Assembly: GCF_032999765.1 (NCBI RefSeq)
Contig: NZ_CP136051.1
Coordinates: 4,006,417-4,070,416, forward strand
From: Imperialibacter roseus
Lineage (GTDB): Bacteria; Bacteroidota; Bacteroidia; Cytophagales; Cyclobacteriaceae
Reading direction: 5' to 3'
DNA length: 64,000 bases
In this document: piece by piece, positions 1 through 8,680 of the stretch
How the letters are laid out: each line of letters opens with the position of its first letter
How positions within the stretch are numbered: position 1 is the stretch's first letter
Made by a program: the position numbers and the translations under genes
The notes under the pieces: model-generated
Told to the model about the DNA's origin: nothing
Seen by the model: the letters and a program-made list of their open reading frames with translations, nothing else
Databases searched by the model: none

Positions 1-22
1 TCAACCAAAAACACCTAAAACC

Positions 23-739
23 ATGAAAAAACATATCAATTATTGGGCAGTGCTCTTGTTCCTACTACCGGGCAGTGTTTTGGCCCAAACCCGGCCGGAC
101 GCAGCGGCCATCAACGCCTCGCCCAACTACGGCAAGTCGGTGGCGGTGTTTGGTGGCTCGGTGTCGGTGATTCCTCCCAGCGACAGTGCCAAGGTGCAAT
201 GGGAACGACAGCTGGGCATGAAAATCACCAACTATGGCGTGCCGGGCGCTGGCTTTTCGTCGCTGCAGGGCAAGTCGCTGCAGCAGCAGGTAGATGAAGC
301 TGGTGTGTTTGACATCTACATCCTCTGGGCCTCTACGAACGACTACACCAACAACCGGGCGGTAGGCACCTACACCGACTACACCGAGTTTGACGGCTAC
401 GACAAGACAAAGCTAATCACCCAGGCAGGCGGCATCAACTATTGCATCAAAAAGATCTACGAACTCAACCCAAAGGCCACTATCTACTTTTTCACCTCCA
501 GCAAAGCCTTTAACGACAGAGGAGCCTACGATCCGTTTTATCCAAAGGGCATGGCGGAGCACGTAAACATGCAAAAGAAGATCTGTGAACTCCATGGCAT
601 CCCCTACCTCGATCAGTTTACACTGGGCGGCTACAACGTCTACAACAAAGACTTGTACTACCACGACCCCATCCACATGAACGCCCTGGGCTACAAAAAG
701 CTGGGCGAGCTACAGGTAGCATTTCTGGCCTTTCCGTAG
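23..739 (+). CDS. Secreted SGNH/GDSL-type hydrolase
   Basis: This 238-aa protein is probably an exported esterase or lipase-type hydrolase. Residues 1-22 form a signal peptide ending in LAQ. The block I nucleophile motif is FGGS (Ser46), a GDSL variant also seen in other SGNH proteins. WASTND (Asn106) fits the oxyanion-hole block III, and DPIH (Asp215, His218) fits the block V DxxH pair that completes the triad. The start is the first ATG, with 22 bases of upstream sequence in the window. It stands alone, followed by a palindromic repeat. The family is secure from the ordered blocks; the substrate (acyl ester, acetylated glycan or lipid) cannot be told. Confidence 0.85.
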   Translation: MKKHINYWAVLLFLLPGSVLAQTRPDAAAINASPNYGKSVAVFGGSVSVIPPSDSAKVQWERQLGMKITNYGVPGAGFSSLQGKSLQQQVDEAGVFDIYILWASTNDYTNNRAVGTYTDYTEFDGYDKTKLITQAGGINYCIKKIYELNPKATIYFFTSSKAFNDRGAYDPFYPKGMAEHVNMQKKICELHGIPYLDQFTLGGYNVYNKDLYYHDPIHMNALGYKKLGELQVAFLAFP

Positions 740-741
740 CA

Positions 742-822
742 ATTAAAGAGGTTACTCTCTGCTCCCATGCAAGAGTAACCTCTTTAATCGTTTTGCTATC
801 GTTCAAGAGTAACCTCTTTAAT
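742..822. repeat. Hairpin repeat, three copies of a 17-mer
   Basis: ATTAAAGAGGTTACTCT at 742-758 is the exact reverse complement of 772-788, with a 13-nt loop. The 772-788 copy recurs as a direct repeat at 806-822. The stem would fold strongly in RNA, but no T-run follows, so it is not a classical intrinsic terminator. A near-identical hairpin lies at 1884-1930, on the other side of the universal stress gene. It may be a REP/BIME-like palindromic unit that also acts at the mRNA 3' end. Confidence 0.8.
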
Positions 823-855
823 GGGACTGCCTGTTGTTCTGCCGTGCGTTGTTTT

Positions 856-922
856 GGCAGGTGTCTCACATGCCACTTCGGCACTCCCGGCTTCTGCCGT
901 TCTGGCGTGTGTCTCACACGAC
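856..922. repeat. Two palindromes with a shared GTGTCTCAC core
   Basis: Two imperfect palindromes share the core GTGTCTCAC. The first spans 856-874 (arms GGCA and TGCC around the core). The second spans 904-922 (arms CGTGTG and CACACG around TCT). They sit 48 bp apart in the spacer between the SGNH hydrolase and the universal stress gene, just after the hairpin repeats at 742-822. They could be small interspersed repeats or dyad binding sites; the sequence does not decide. Confidence 0.5.
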
Positions 923-1028
923 AGCATTCCCATGCCTCCACACCCACAAAAATCACCTCAACTGCTGACACAGGTCATGATGTGGCCGGTGGATAAATGC
1001 CAGATTTACCCAACAAACCACATCAGTC

Positions 1029-1862
1029 ATGAACACGATAATTATAGCCACCGATTATTCACCCGCCGCCAATAACGCACTTCAATATGCCGCCAACCTG
1101 GCGTCGGTTGTCAAAGCCGACCTGGTGCTTTTCAATTCTTACCACCTCAGCCCCCATGCTGCCAACGGCCTTGTTAGCCCCACCGCCTTAGAGCAGATGA
1201 TCGACCACAATAACAGCGACCTGCAAAAGCTGGCGAACGAAACCGCCAGGAAATACGGATTGAAAGTGAGCTGGGTTAGCAAAGCGAGTGATACTATCGG
1301 AGAGCTGTCGCAATTCGCTGCTGATCGTAACGCCGACCTGGTAGTAATGGGCATGGAGACCAACCTGATAGAATACGAACTGTTTGGCAATACCACCACG
1401 GCAGCTATCAAGCGACTGAATTGCCCGGTGCTGGTGGTACCCGGCGACGTTCCTTTCAAGGGCATACAAAAAATTCTGTATGCCTATGAGCACACCTGCC
1501 TCGACCAGGACAACCACCTTGATTTGATGAAGGAAATTGCCCGGAAGTTCGCCGCAGAGCTGCAGGTATTCCATGTAGACACCAAAGCAAAGGCTGGGGC
1601 TGCCGTGGCCGTTGAGGATGAGATGATCAGCGCTGTAGATAACCTTTTGGAGGATGTTGATCATTCATACAGCGTTATCGGGAGTTCAAAAATTGGCGAA
1701 GGCATTGTCAAGGGGGTAGAGGCATTTCAGGCCGACTTGCTGGTAATAGTGCCTCACAAAACAGGCTTTCTTGAGTCGCTACTAAAAGGCAGCAACACCC
1801 GCAGCATGACACTAAAGACCAGAGTGCCATTGCTGGTGCTGCCCAATGCCAACATGAATTAG
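1029..1862 (+). CDS. Tandem-domain universal stress protein
   Basis: A 277-aa protein made of two UspA-like domains (about residues 1-140 and 148-277). The first opens with IIIATDYSPAANNAL, the usual strand 1/helix 1 of the family, and ends in CPVLVVPG. The second opens with IQKILYAYE and ends in RVPLLVLPNAN. Tandem Usp proteins are cytoplasmic nucleotide-binding or stress-related proteins; the exact role is not known here. The glycine-rich ATP loop is partly kept in domain 1 (MGMETN...FGNTTT) and weak in domain 2, so ATP binding by both halves is doubtful. It has no operon partner; similar hairpin repeats lie on both sides. Confidence 0.9.
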   Translation: MNTIIIATDYSPAANNALQYAANLASVVKADLVLFNSYHLSPHAANGLVSPTALEQMIDHNNSDLQKLANETARKYGLKVSWVSKASDTIGELSQFAADRNADLVVMGMETNLIEYELFGNTTTAAIKRLNCPVLVVPGDVPFKGIQKILYAYEHTCLDQDNHLDLMKEIARKFAAELQVFHVDTKAKAGAAVAVEDEMISAVDNLLEDVDHSYSVIGSSKIGEGIVKGVEAFQADLLVIVPHKTGFLESLLKGSNTRSMTLKTRVPLLVLPNANMN

Positions 1863-1883
1863 GCGTTGGTCCGCAAGGCAAGA

Positions 1884-1930
1884 ATTAAAGGGGTTACTCT
1901 GTGCTCCGCCACAAGAGTAACCCCTTTAAT
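1884..1930. repeat. Hairpin repeat related to the one at 742
   Basis: ATTAAAGGGGTTACTCT at 1884-1900 pairs perfectly with 1914-1930 across a 13-nt loop. It differs from the 742-788 hairpin by a compensated base pair (GAGG/CCTC becomes GGGG/CCCC), and the loops are also alike (both contain TGCTCC and end in CA). Covariation plus loop conservation suggests a selected RNA structure or a transposed palindromic unit. It lies between the ends of the convergent usp and doxX genes and lacks a T-run. Confidence 0.8.
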
Positions 1931-1973
1931 GTCCGGACATGGCGCACGATTATTGGAAACCAGCCGAGGCTTT

Positions 1974-2354
1974 TTAGCTTCTTTCCGCTGCCAATACCAG
2001 CAAACAAACCACAATCAGGCAGCTATATTCTATGCCGCCGCTGCTGGGCCCTACCACATACCAGCCGTTCGGTAAATGCACCAGAAAAATGCCCGGCACG
2101 ATCACCAGCAGCCAGGTCAGGCTGATCCATTTCTTAAAGAAACCAAGGGCAAGCGTTGCACCAGCCCCTAGCTCAAACAGGGTAATGCTCCAGGCGATGG
2201 GCGTACCTATCATCAGCCCCAGCGAATCGAGGTAGCCGCCGAAGTCAGCCACCGTGCCGTAGTAGAGCCGTTGAAAGCCATGAGCCATCATAATGATGCC
2301 GACCATGATGCGCAAAGCAAGGAGCGCATGCCGCTGTGAAATAAATGCTGCCAT
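1974..2354 (-). CDS. DoxX family membrane protein
   Basis: A 126-aa integral membrane protein with about four hydrophobic segments and the DoxX signature LLALRIMVGIIMMAHG near the N-terminus, then GGYLDSLG, FELGAGATLALG and a C-terminal helix. DoxX-like proteins are linked to respiratory or redox functions, but the reaction of this subgroup is unknown. The frame extends 43 codons further upstream, but that part is not hydrophobic or family-like, so I start at the ATG at 2354. It diverges from the S9 peptidase gene. Confidence 0.85.
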   Translation of the reverse strand: MAAFISQRHALLALRIMVGIIMMAHGFQRLYYGTVADFGGYLDSLGLMIGTPIAWSITLFELGAGATLALGFFKKWISLTWLLVIVPGIFLVHLPNGWYVVGPSSGGIEYSCLIVVCLLVLAAERS

Positions 2355-2469
2355 AAATGGAGGAGTTGTTCGGCTTTTAACACTTGTATGCCCAACTTCC
2401 CTCATGGGTAGGATGCTGTTGTTTGTAATTGAGCGGCTCCAGGCAGCCATCTTCTCAGCGCCATACATA

Positions 2470-2477
2470 TAACTTTG
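2470..2477 (+). promoter_or_regulatory. -7 promoter element for the S9 peptidase gene
   Basis: TAACTTTG matches the Bacteroidota -7 consensus TAnnTTTG, about 63 bp before the ATG at 2541. No TTG sits at the usual -33 spacing, so only half of the consensus is present. It supports starting the gene at 2541, not further upstream. Confidence 0.5.
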
Positions 2478-2540
2478 CGTCAACCTTGCTGGAACTTTGC
2501 AGACAATCCCTTAATATCATTCTGTCAAACACTCACTGCA

Positions 2541-5306
2541 ATGAAAAAAAGGACTCATCAACCACTCATTTTACTGCTTTCACTGGTCATCTCGATCGTT
2601 CTTCTACACCCGGTCATCGCATTTCAACAGGACTCACTCAAGGCCCTCACGTCCACCGACTTCGGTCAGTGGGAAAGCTTGGGCAACGACGGGCAGCTGT
2701 CGGCCAATGGCGCCTGGCTGGTGTATCCCATCGACAGAAACAACAAGGAAAACGAACTCCGCCTCCACAACCTGACCAACGAGAAAGTCAGAGTGTTGAA
2801 GGAAGGCACCGACGCCGCCTTTTCTGGTGACAACCAATGGCTGGGCTACCTCATCAACCTGCCGGAAGCCGAACGCAAGAAGCTGGAGAAAGACAAGAAG
2901 CCTGTGCATACCAGCTTCGGATTGATCAACCTGGCAACGGGCGACAGTGTGGTAGTGAAAGAAGTGGCTGGGTTCGATTTCAGTGATAATGGTCAGTTCG
3001 TGGTGTTGAAAAGGTACGGCAGCGGAAAAGGAAATGATATTGTGGTGAGAAACCTCGCCACCAGCAAAGATTTCAGCTTTGGCAATGTGGCCGAATACAA
3101 ATGGCAGGACAAAGGCATGCTGCTGGCCATGGCCATGGAAACAGCAGGCAAAGAAGGCAACGGTGTCCAGCTTTTTGATGGAAAAAGCAATACGGTAAAG
3201 CTGCTGCACAGCGCCGCTGCCTACTACAAAGGGCTCAGCTGGCGCAAAAACAGCGACGACCTGGCCGTGTACCAGTCGGTGACTAATGAGGGCTACGAAG
3301 ACTCCACGCACATCGTTTTAGCCTGGAAAAAACTGGCAAGTGCTGCCTCTTCCCCCCTGACCTTTGATCAAATGACCATCCCTGATTTTCCGGCTAACTC
3401 CCGCATCGTCAGCAATTCGAATTTGAGATGGAATAAGGACGGTAGCTCCGTCTTTTTCGAAACCATGACCTGGCTGAAGAAGCCCTCCAAAAAAGACGAA
3501 AGCGAAGAAACAACACCCGACCCGGAAAAGGAAGCCCTGTACGAAGAGGCGCCGGCGCTGGAGATTTGGAACAGTAACGATGTGCATGTAATCCCTGAGC
3601 AAAAACAGCTGGCAGAACGAAAAAGGGTGCAGAGCTACCTGGCCGTGTGGCATCTGACAGGCAACAAGTTTGTGCAGCTGGGGGATGACCTCACGGAGGA
3701 AACCCTGTGGCAGAAGGACGTGTCGATAGTTCTCGGTCTCGACGAAACGCCCTATGAGTTTGACGGCATGTTTGGCCGATCCAATGCCGACGTTTACACG
3801 ATCGACAGCCAAACCGGCCAAAAACAAAAGATCCTGGAGCAGGTAAACCGCCTCTACAATGTAAGCTCCGATGGTAAAACGGTGGTTTACCTCAAAGATG
3901 ACAACTACCATGCTTTCAACTTCCAGTCGGGCAAAAGTATCAACCTCACAGGCAGCCTCTCTGCCTCATTTGTTGATAAGGAAGACGACCACCCGGTAGA
4001 ACAAAAGCCGCCTTACCGCTTCGTCGGCTGGGATGCAGCTGGCACCACTGTCTACGTGCATTCGAAATACGACACCTGGTCGCTCAAAGTGGACGGTTCC
4101 AAAGCGACCAACCTGACCAACGGAGCGCAGGACAAAACCATCAGCCGCTTTGTTTCCATCGATAATGATCAGGAGTACATCGACCTCAAGCAGCCGATGT
4201 ACATCCACCAAACTGGCGAATGGAGCAAGAAAGAGGGCTATGCTGTGCTAAGCCAGGGCAAACTCAAAAGCCTTTGCTGGGATGATATGCGGGCCACTCG
4301 CCTGATCAAAGCCAAAGAGGCCGCTACCATAGCCTACGTACTGGAGAGCTTTGAAGACTCTCCCGACTATTTCGTTTCCAAAAACGGCAGTAGCGAAGGC
4401 AGTCAGGTATCTGCCACCAATCCATTTCAAAAAGACTACCGATGGGGCAAAGCCGAGCTCATTGAATACGCCAATGCCAACGGCGTCAAACTTCAGGGTT
4501 CTCTGTTCTATCCCGATGACTATGAGCCAGGTAAAAAATATCCGATGATCACCTATGTGTATGAGTTTCTGTCGCAAAACATTCATCGCTACATCGCCCC
4601 CTCGCAGTGGCATTACTACAACCACCGGGTGTGGACAAGCCAGGGCTACTTCGTGTTGCAGCCCGACATTCTTTTCGATGCGGGAGACCCCGGCATCTCT
4701 TCTACCAAAACCATGGAGATCGCTGTGAAAACTGTAGTTGACAAAGGCCTGGTCGACCCTAAAAAAGTAGGACTCGTAGGGCATTCATGGGGCGGCTATC
4801 AGGCAGCCTTTGCAGCCACCAACACCAAGATCTTCGCTGCTATTGTGGCAGGAGCCGGGTTAACAGACCTGGTGAGCATGTACGGCATGGTGGCCTGGTC
4901 GTTTGGAGGTACACCCGAAAATTACCATTTCGAGGTAAGCCAGGAGCGCATGATGGTGCCGCCATGGAGAAACATCGATGGCTACATGCGCAACTCGCCG
5001 GTGATGAACATCGATAATATGACAACACCTCTCCTTTTCGAAGTGGGAGACGCCGACACCAACGTGGACTGGCGGCAAGGCATAGAAATGTACAATGCTG
5101 CCCGCCGGGCCGACAAAGAGATGGTGCTGTTGGTGTATGCCAAAGAAGGCCATGGCTTGAGAGAAGACAAAAACCGCTATGACTACCAAAACAGAATTTT
5201 GCAATGGTTTGGCCATTACCTCAAAGGACACCCTGCCAAAGACTGGATAAAACAAGGCCTGCCCTACACGGAACAGCAAAGGCAGTTGGAGCAGTGGAAG
5301 AAGTAG
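2541..5306 (+). CDS. S9 family prolyl oligopeptidase, exported
   Basis: A 921-aa serine peptidase. Residues 1-29 form a signal peptide (MKKRTHQPLILLLSL..., cleavage near AFQ). Residues about 30-640 are the variable beta-propeller region, rich in WD/PD40-like strands (FDFSDNGQFV, SSDGKTVVY). The C-terminal 250 residues are the alpha/beta hydrolase domain with nucleophile GHSWGG (Ser749), acid in GDADTNV (Asp839) and EGHG histidine (His871), so it looks active. It probably degrades oligopeptides in the periplasm. In-frame sequence upstream of 2541 overlaps the predicted promoter and was not used. The last 14 bases of the gene recur downstream at 5381-5394. Confidence 0.9.
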   Translation: MKKRTHQPLILLLSLVISIVLLHPVIAFQQDSLKALTSTDFGQWESLGNDGQLSANGAWLVYPIDRNNKENELRLHNLTNEKVRVLKEGTDAAFSGDNQWLGYLINLPEAERKKLEKDKKPVHTSFGLINLATGDSVVVKEVAGFDFSDNGQFVVLKRYGSGKGNDIVVRNLATSKDFSFGNVAEYKWQDKGMLLAMAMETAGKEGNGVQLFDGKSNTVKLLHSAAAYYKGLSWRKNSDDLAVYQSVTNEGYEDSTHIVLAWKKLASAASSPLTFDQMTIPDFPANSRIVSNSNLRWNKDGSSVFFETMTWLKKPSKKDESEETTPDPEKEALYEEAPALEIWNSNDVHVIPEQKQLAERKRVQSYLAVWHLTGNKFVQLGDDLTEETLWQKDVSIVLGLDETPYEFDGMFGRSNADVYTIDSQTGQKQKILEQVNRLYNVSSDGKTVVYLKDDNYHAFNFQSGKSINLTGSLSASFVDKEDDHPVEQKPPYRFVGWDAAGTTVYVHSKYDTWSLKVDGSKATNLTNGAQDKTISRFVSIDNDQEYIDLKQPMYIHQTGEWSKKEGYAVLSQGKLKSLCWDDMRATRLIKAKEAATIAYVLESFEDSPDYFVSKNGSSEGSQVSATNPFQKDYRWGKAELIEYANANGVKLQGSLFYPDDYEPGKKYPMITYVYEFLSQNIHRYIAPSQWHYYNHRVWTSQGYFVLQPDILFDAGDPGISSTKTMEIAVKTVVDKGLVDPKKVGLVGHSWGGYQAAFAATNTKIFAAIVAGAGLTDLVSMYGMVAWSFGGTPENYHFEVSQERMMVPPWRNIDGYMRNSPVMNIDNMTTPLLFEVGDADTNVDWRQGIEMYNAARRADKEMVLLVYAKEGHGLREDKNRYDYQNRILQWFGHYLKGHPAKDWIKQGLPYTEQQRQLEQWKK

Positions 5307-5394
5307 GTGCATTCAAATCGCCTAAAACCTCTCATCCGGTGTACTCCCTCAGAGTCCTCTGCGAGAGACTCTGAGGGAATCAGTGGAAGAAGTA
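5292..5394. repeat. Hairpin element bounded by a 14-bp direct repeat
   Basis: CAGTGGAAGAAGTA occurs at 5292-5305, inside the end of the S9 gene, and again at 5381-5394. Between them is a hairpin with a perfect 12-bp stem (TCCCTCAGAGTC at 5345-5356 with 5367-5378, 10-nt loop). A direct repeat flanking a palindrome is what a small inserted element with target duplication leaves. Alternatively it is a local duplication that moved the gene end. The hairpin may act as the S9 terminator, but it has no T-run. Confidence 0.65.
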
Positions 5395-5420
5395 AACACC
5401 CCCTGCCCAACCCTACCTCC

Positions 5421-5501
5421 GAGTCCTGTAGGGACGGCATATCGGTACACCAACGCTTCTTCACCGCACAACCTAGTCCCATCGGGGCGGCATATCGGTA
5501 C
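5421..5501. repeat. Two copies of a 28-bp interspersed repeat
   Basis: A 28-bp unit at 5421-5448 recurs at 5474-5501. Both copies share AGTCC and the exact 14-mer CGGCATATCGGTAC, and each has a small dyad in the middle (TCCTGTAGGGA and TCCCATCGGGG). I recall similar GGGACGGCATATCGGT units as intergenic repeats in Bacteroidota genomes, but cannot verify that here. Function unknown; short ORFs crossing them are spurious. Confidence 0.65.
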
Positions 5502-5600
5502 CAAAAAGGCCTGGAAAAAGCCACAATTCCCGTAAGACACCACACAATAGCGCCGACCAATCTATTCTGAAAAGAAATGAACCACACCTCACAATCCTGC

Positions 5601-5631
5601 TTTGCTTTAAAAGCAGGCCACCTTACATTTG
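5601..5631 (+). promoter_or_regulatory. Promoter for the M81 gene with overlapping dyad
   Basis: TTTG at 5601-5604, 19 bp, then TACATTTG at 5624-5631: a full match to the Bacteroidota promoter (TTTG, N19-21, TAnnTTTG). Transcription would start near 5636, about 20 nt before the ATG at 5655. An 8-bp inverted repeat (CCTGCTTT 5596-5603, AAAGCAGG 5610-5617) covers the -33 element, so it may be an operator. Confidence 0.75.
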
Positions 5632-5654
5632 AATAAAGAACCGAACCAACCGAT

Positions 5655-7223
5655 ATGAAAAGAATTAGCCTCTACCTCTTTGCAGCCATCCTCTTCGCTT
5701 CCTCTTGCAGCCAGCAAAACAATCCGGACGACACCAAACCCCTTCCCCGTATCGCCATCGCAGGCCTGGCCATTGAGTCGAGCACTTTCTCCCCCGCACT
5801 TACCGATGAGGCAATGTTCCGGGCAAGGGTAGGCAACGACGTTTTTTCTTTCTACTCATTTCTCAATCCGGACTCGCTTGACAGAAAAAGAGCCAACTGG
5901 ATTCCTACCCTCAGGGCCCACGCCATTCCCGGCGGCGCCGTGACGAGGGAAGCCTACGAATCGTTGGTGGGCAAAACGCTGACCATGCTGAAAGACAGCC
6001 TGCCTTACGACGGCCTTTTCTTCGATATCCACGATGCCATGAGTGTGGTGGGCCTCGACGATCCCGAGGGAGATTTCATCACCAGAGTGCGGGAAGTGGT
6101 CGGCTATGAAACAATCATCTCCACGTCGATGGACCTCCATGGCAACGTATCAAAAACGCTGGCCCAAAACAGCGACATCATCACCTGCTACCGCATGGCA
6201 CCTCATGAAGATTCGAGGGAGTCGGACAAGCGGGCGGTGGAAAACCTGCTGGAAAGAATTGAAAGCGGCAAAGGCAAACCAGCCTACAAGGCATGGATTC
6301 CTGTGCCAATTTTGCTGCCAGGCGAAAAAACCAGCACCAGGGTTGATCCCGGCAAAAGCTTGTATGCCAAAGTAGCTCCGGCGGCGGATCAGGAAGGCAT
6401 TGTAGATGCAGCCATCTGGATTGGTTACGCCTGGGCGGATGAGCCCCGCAACCACGCCGTGGTGATGGTGACCGGCGACGACAAGGCCAAAGTCACCAGC
6501 ACCGCTGAGTCATTAGCCAATGCCTTCTGGGAGGTAAGAAATGAGTTTGAGTTTATTGCCCCTACTGCCACGCTGAAAGAAAGCCTCGACATGGCCATTG
6601 CCAGCGACAAGCATCCTTTCATGATCAGCGACATGGGCGACAACCCCACAGCAGGTGGTGCCGGCGACGTTACCTGGACGCTGGCCCAAATACTCGCCCG
6701 GCCGGAGTTCAAATCAGCCGATGGCCCTTCTTTGATCTACGCCTCCATCCCAGGCCCTGAGTTTGTAGACAAGGCGGTGGCCGCTGGCGTTGGCGGCAAG
6801 GTATCCGGCACCGCAGGGGCAGCGGTTGACGCTCGTTTTTCACCCCCTATTCAGCTCACCGGAACAGTAACCGCCATTGAAACGGGAGACGCCAGTGCAG
6901 AAACAGAAGTCGTGGTGAAAATCGGCAGCGTGAGCGTGATAGTGACTAAAAAGCGGAAGCCTTACCACCGGGAAAGCGACTTTACCAACCTGGGCCTCAA
7001 TCCCCGTGCATCAGACATTGTAGTGGTGAAAATCGGTTACCTGGTGCCAGAGCTCTACGACATGCGAGCCGATTGGGTCATGGCGACGACCCCAGGAGGT
7101 GTAGATCAGGCCCTCGAAAGGCTGGAGTTCAAAAGAATCAACAGGCCCATGTTCCCATTCGACAAGGACATGGAAGATCCTGATTTGAATGCACAGTTGA
7201 TTCCGCTGTCGGGGAGTAAATAA
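5655..7223 (+). CDS. M81 family metallopeptidase (MlrC-like), lipoprotein
   Basis: A 522-aa protein with a lipoprotein signal (MKRISLYLFAAILFASSC, lipobox Cys19), so anchored in an envelope membrane. The N-terminal part holds the MlrC/DUF1485 metal-site region: FFDIHDAM, STSMDLHGN and APHEDSRE, with the Asp/His residues expected to bind zinc. ISDMGDNPTAGGAGD starts the C-terminal MlrC domain. MlrC of microcystin degraders cleaves linear peptides; most homologues have unknown substrates. Length and motif order are normal, so it should be active. It has its own good promoter and no operon partner. Confidence 0.9.
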   Translation: MKRISLYLFAAILFASSCSQQNNPDDTKPLPRIAIAGLAIESSTFSPALTDEAMFRARVGNDVFSFYSFLNPDSLDRKRANWIPTLRAHAIPGGAVTREAYESLVGKTLTMLKDSLPYDGLFFDIHDAMSVVGLDDPEGDFITRVREVVGYETIISTSMDLHGNVSKTLAQNSDIITCYRMAPHEDSRESDKRAVENLLERIESGKGKPAYKAWIPVPILLPGEKTSTRVDPGKSLYAKVAPAADQEGIVDAAIWIGYAWADEPRNHAVVMVTGDDKAKVTSTAESLANAFWEVRNEFEFIAPTATLKESLDMAIASDKHPFMISDMGDNPTAGGAGDVTWTLAQILARPEFKSADGPSLIYASIPGPEFVDKAVAAGVGGKVSGTAGAAVDARFSPPIQLTGTVTAIETGDASAETEVVVKIGSVSVIVTKKRKPYHRESDFTNLGLNPRASDIVVVKIGYLVPELYDMRADWVMATTPGGVDQALERLEFKRINRPMFPFDKDMEDPDLNAQLIPLSGSK

Positions 7224-7573
7224 TTGCATCAAGGCTGGGGAGATTGCCAGGTAAGCTATCGCAGGATCAAAGCGTTTCTCAGCAGGAATGATAGCCAGTG
7301 TAAGCTTATCCCCAATAGCGAGTGCTTTCCAGCCAAGTCTCCTTATTAAATCACCGTCTTCTGTTCATTCCGGGAGTTTTTTCGGATATTCACGTAAATC
7401 ATCATTTCTAATCTGAGCTAAAGATTGCAGCCCCTGAGTGCTTGCCTGCCTGGCTAAGCTACTTTAACCTCGGTGTCGCATTTTTTATCCTTGCAAAACC
7501 ACGGCGAGACTTTGATGGGCAGGTTGTGATACAATGCCGATAGTAGATTAAACTTTTTCTCAAACATTAGACA
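7224..7573. other. Non-coding spacer, 350 bp
   Basis: No convincing gene, hairpin or consensus promoter was found. Short open stretches run on both strands near the M81 stop (for example a 40-codon minus-strand stretch, 7230-7350), but without a credible start or a familiar family. It could contain decayed coding sequence. Confidence 0.4.
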
Positions 7574-8482
7574 ATGATTTCTTCTCGTTTCATAACAACA
7601 TTTTTTGTACTGGCGCTTTTTTCATGTAGCCCCAAAACGCACATCACCAGCTATGTGGAAAAGTCAAAATCAACGGTACTGTATCCTTTTGAGGTGATCT
7701 ACGCTGATGGCGCCTATTCCCTTGCGGGCAACGAGCCCCTGAAAACCTATGATTTCCTCAACTGGGATGATACGGTGCAGCTTAAAGGAGGCACCTTGCT
7801 GCTTGCGCACTATTCGGGTAGCTTCTTCGAGTTTCAGGGCGACACGACCATTAACATCGAGCCGTTCAATTTAAAAGCTGGTTACGAAAAGCCCGGTTAC
7901 CACTTTGACAACCACGACGGTGTTTCTGGCGACAGCAGGCCTACACTCCGGCATTTGTTTGAAACCGATCAGCACCACGAAATATACGACGCTAACGTAC
8001 CCTACCTTCAATTTTCACATCCACAAGCCTTTAATCTAAAAGTCGGTCCGGTGCAGGAGGTGTGCTTGAGGTGGTGGACCCGAAATCCCAACAGCCAGTC
8101 GAATGACTACCAGCTCAGTATTTTGAATGAGAATAGCGAGTTGCTTGGCACCAAAATAGTAAAAGGCAATACCTACAAATTGAACGTCAGGCAGTACGCC
8201 AAAAGTGGTGAGTCTAATCGTTTTCAAATAACCGTTCGTGAAATGGGTGAAGGACTTAAGTCGGCCAACAGCATGACGATCATCTTCGACAAACCCAACC
8301 GGGCGCTGGTTGATGTTTGCGACATAAAAACCGCCATCACCGCACTGGAAACCGCTTATCATCTCGAATACCAGGGCGACACATATGGTGCGCTTAGCAT
8401 GCATGAATTGGCCACCGCATTGTCAAACAAGGCTATCTACAGTGAGCTTCTGGCTAACTTCAAGAAACGATACGGGCTTTAA
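7574..8482 (+). CDS. Lipoprotein of unknown function
   Basis: A 302-aa protein I do not recognise. Residues 1-18 are a lipoprotein signal (MISSRFITTFFVLALFSC). Residues about 30-110 are strand-rich with LKGGTLLLAHYSGSFFEFQGD, faintly like FecR-type cupin-fold strands. Residues 140-240 look like a beta-sandwich. The last 60 residues form two or three helices (DIKTAITALETAYHLEYQGD, ALSMHELATAL). It is probably exposed in the periplasm or at the surface. It is alone, with no close operon partner. Confidence 0.7.
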   Translation: MISSRFITTFFVLALFSCSPKTHITSYVEKSKSTVLYPFEVIYADGAYSLAGNEPLKTYDFLNWDDTVQLKGGTLLLAHYSGSFFEFQGDTTINIEPFNLKAGYEKPGYHFDNHDGVSGDSRPTLRHLFETDQHHEIYDANVPYLQFSHPQAFNLKVGPVQEVCLRWWTRNPNSQSNDYQLSILNENSELLGTKIVKGNTYKLNVRQYAKSGESNRFQITVREMGEGLKSANSMTIIFDKPNRALVDVCDIKTAITALETAYHLEYQGDTYGALSMHELATALSNKAIYSELLANFKKRYGL

Positions 8483-8680
8483 TTTTCAGCCGCAGCTACT
8501 TGCCATCTTAACCCAAAATTGTACAACCGCCAGGATGATTCAGCTGAGCTTTCCCTGCCTGCCGGGTAGCTTCGGCTTTTTCCAGAGAAAACTCAGGCAT
8601 GCTAAATCTTATAAATCACTCGTCAACTACAGCAATTTCCAACAACCATACTAATTGTTTTAGCTTTCAAAGGTGTTATA

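Noticed and set aside
7230-7350. Minus-strand protein-like stretch after the M81 gene
   Set aside because: No start codon in context, stops soon upstream, and no family recognised.
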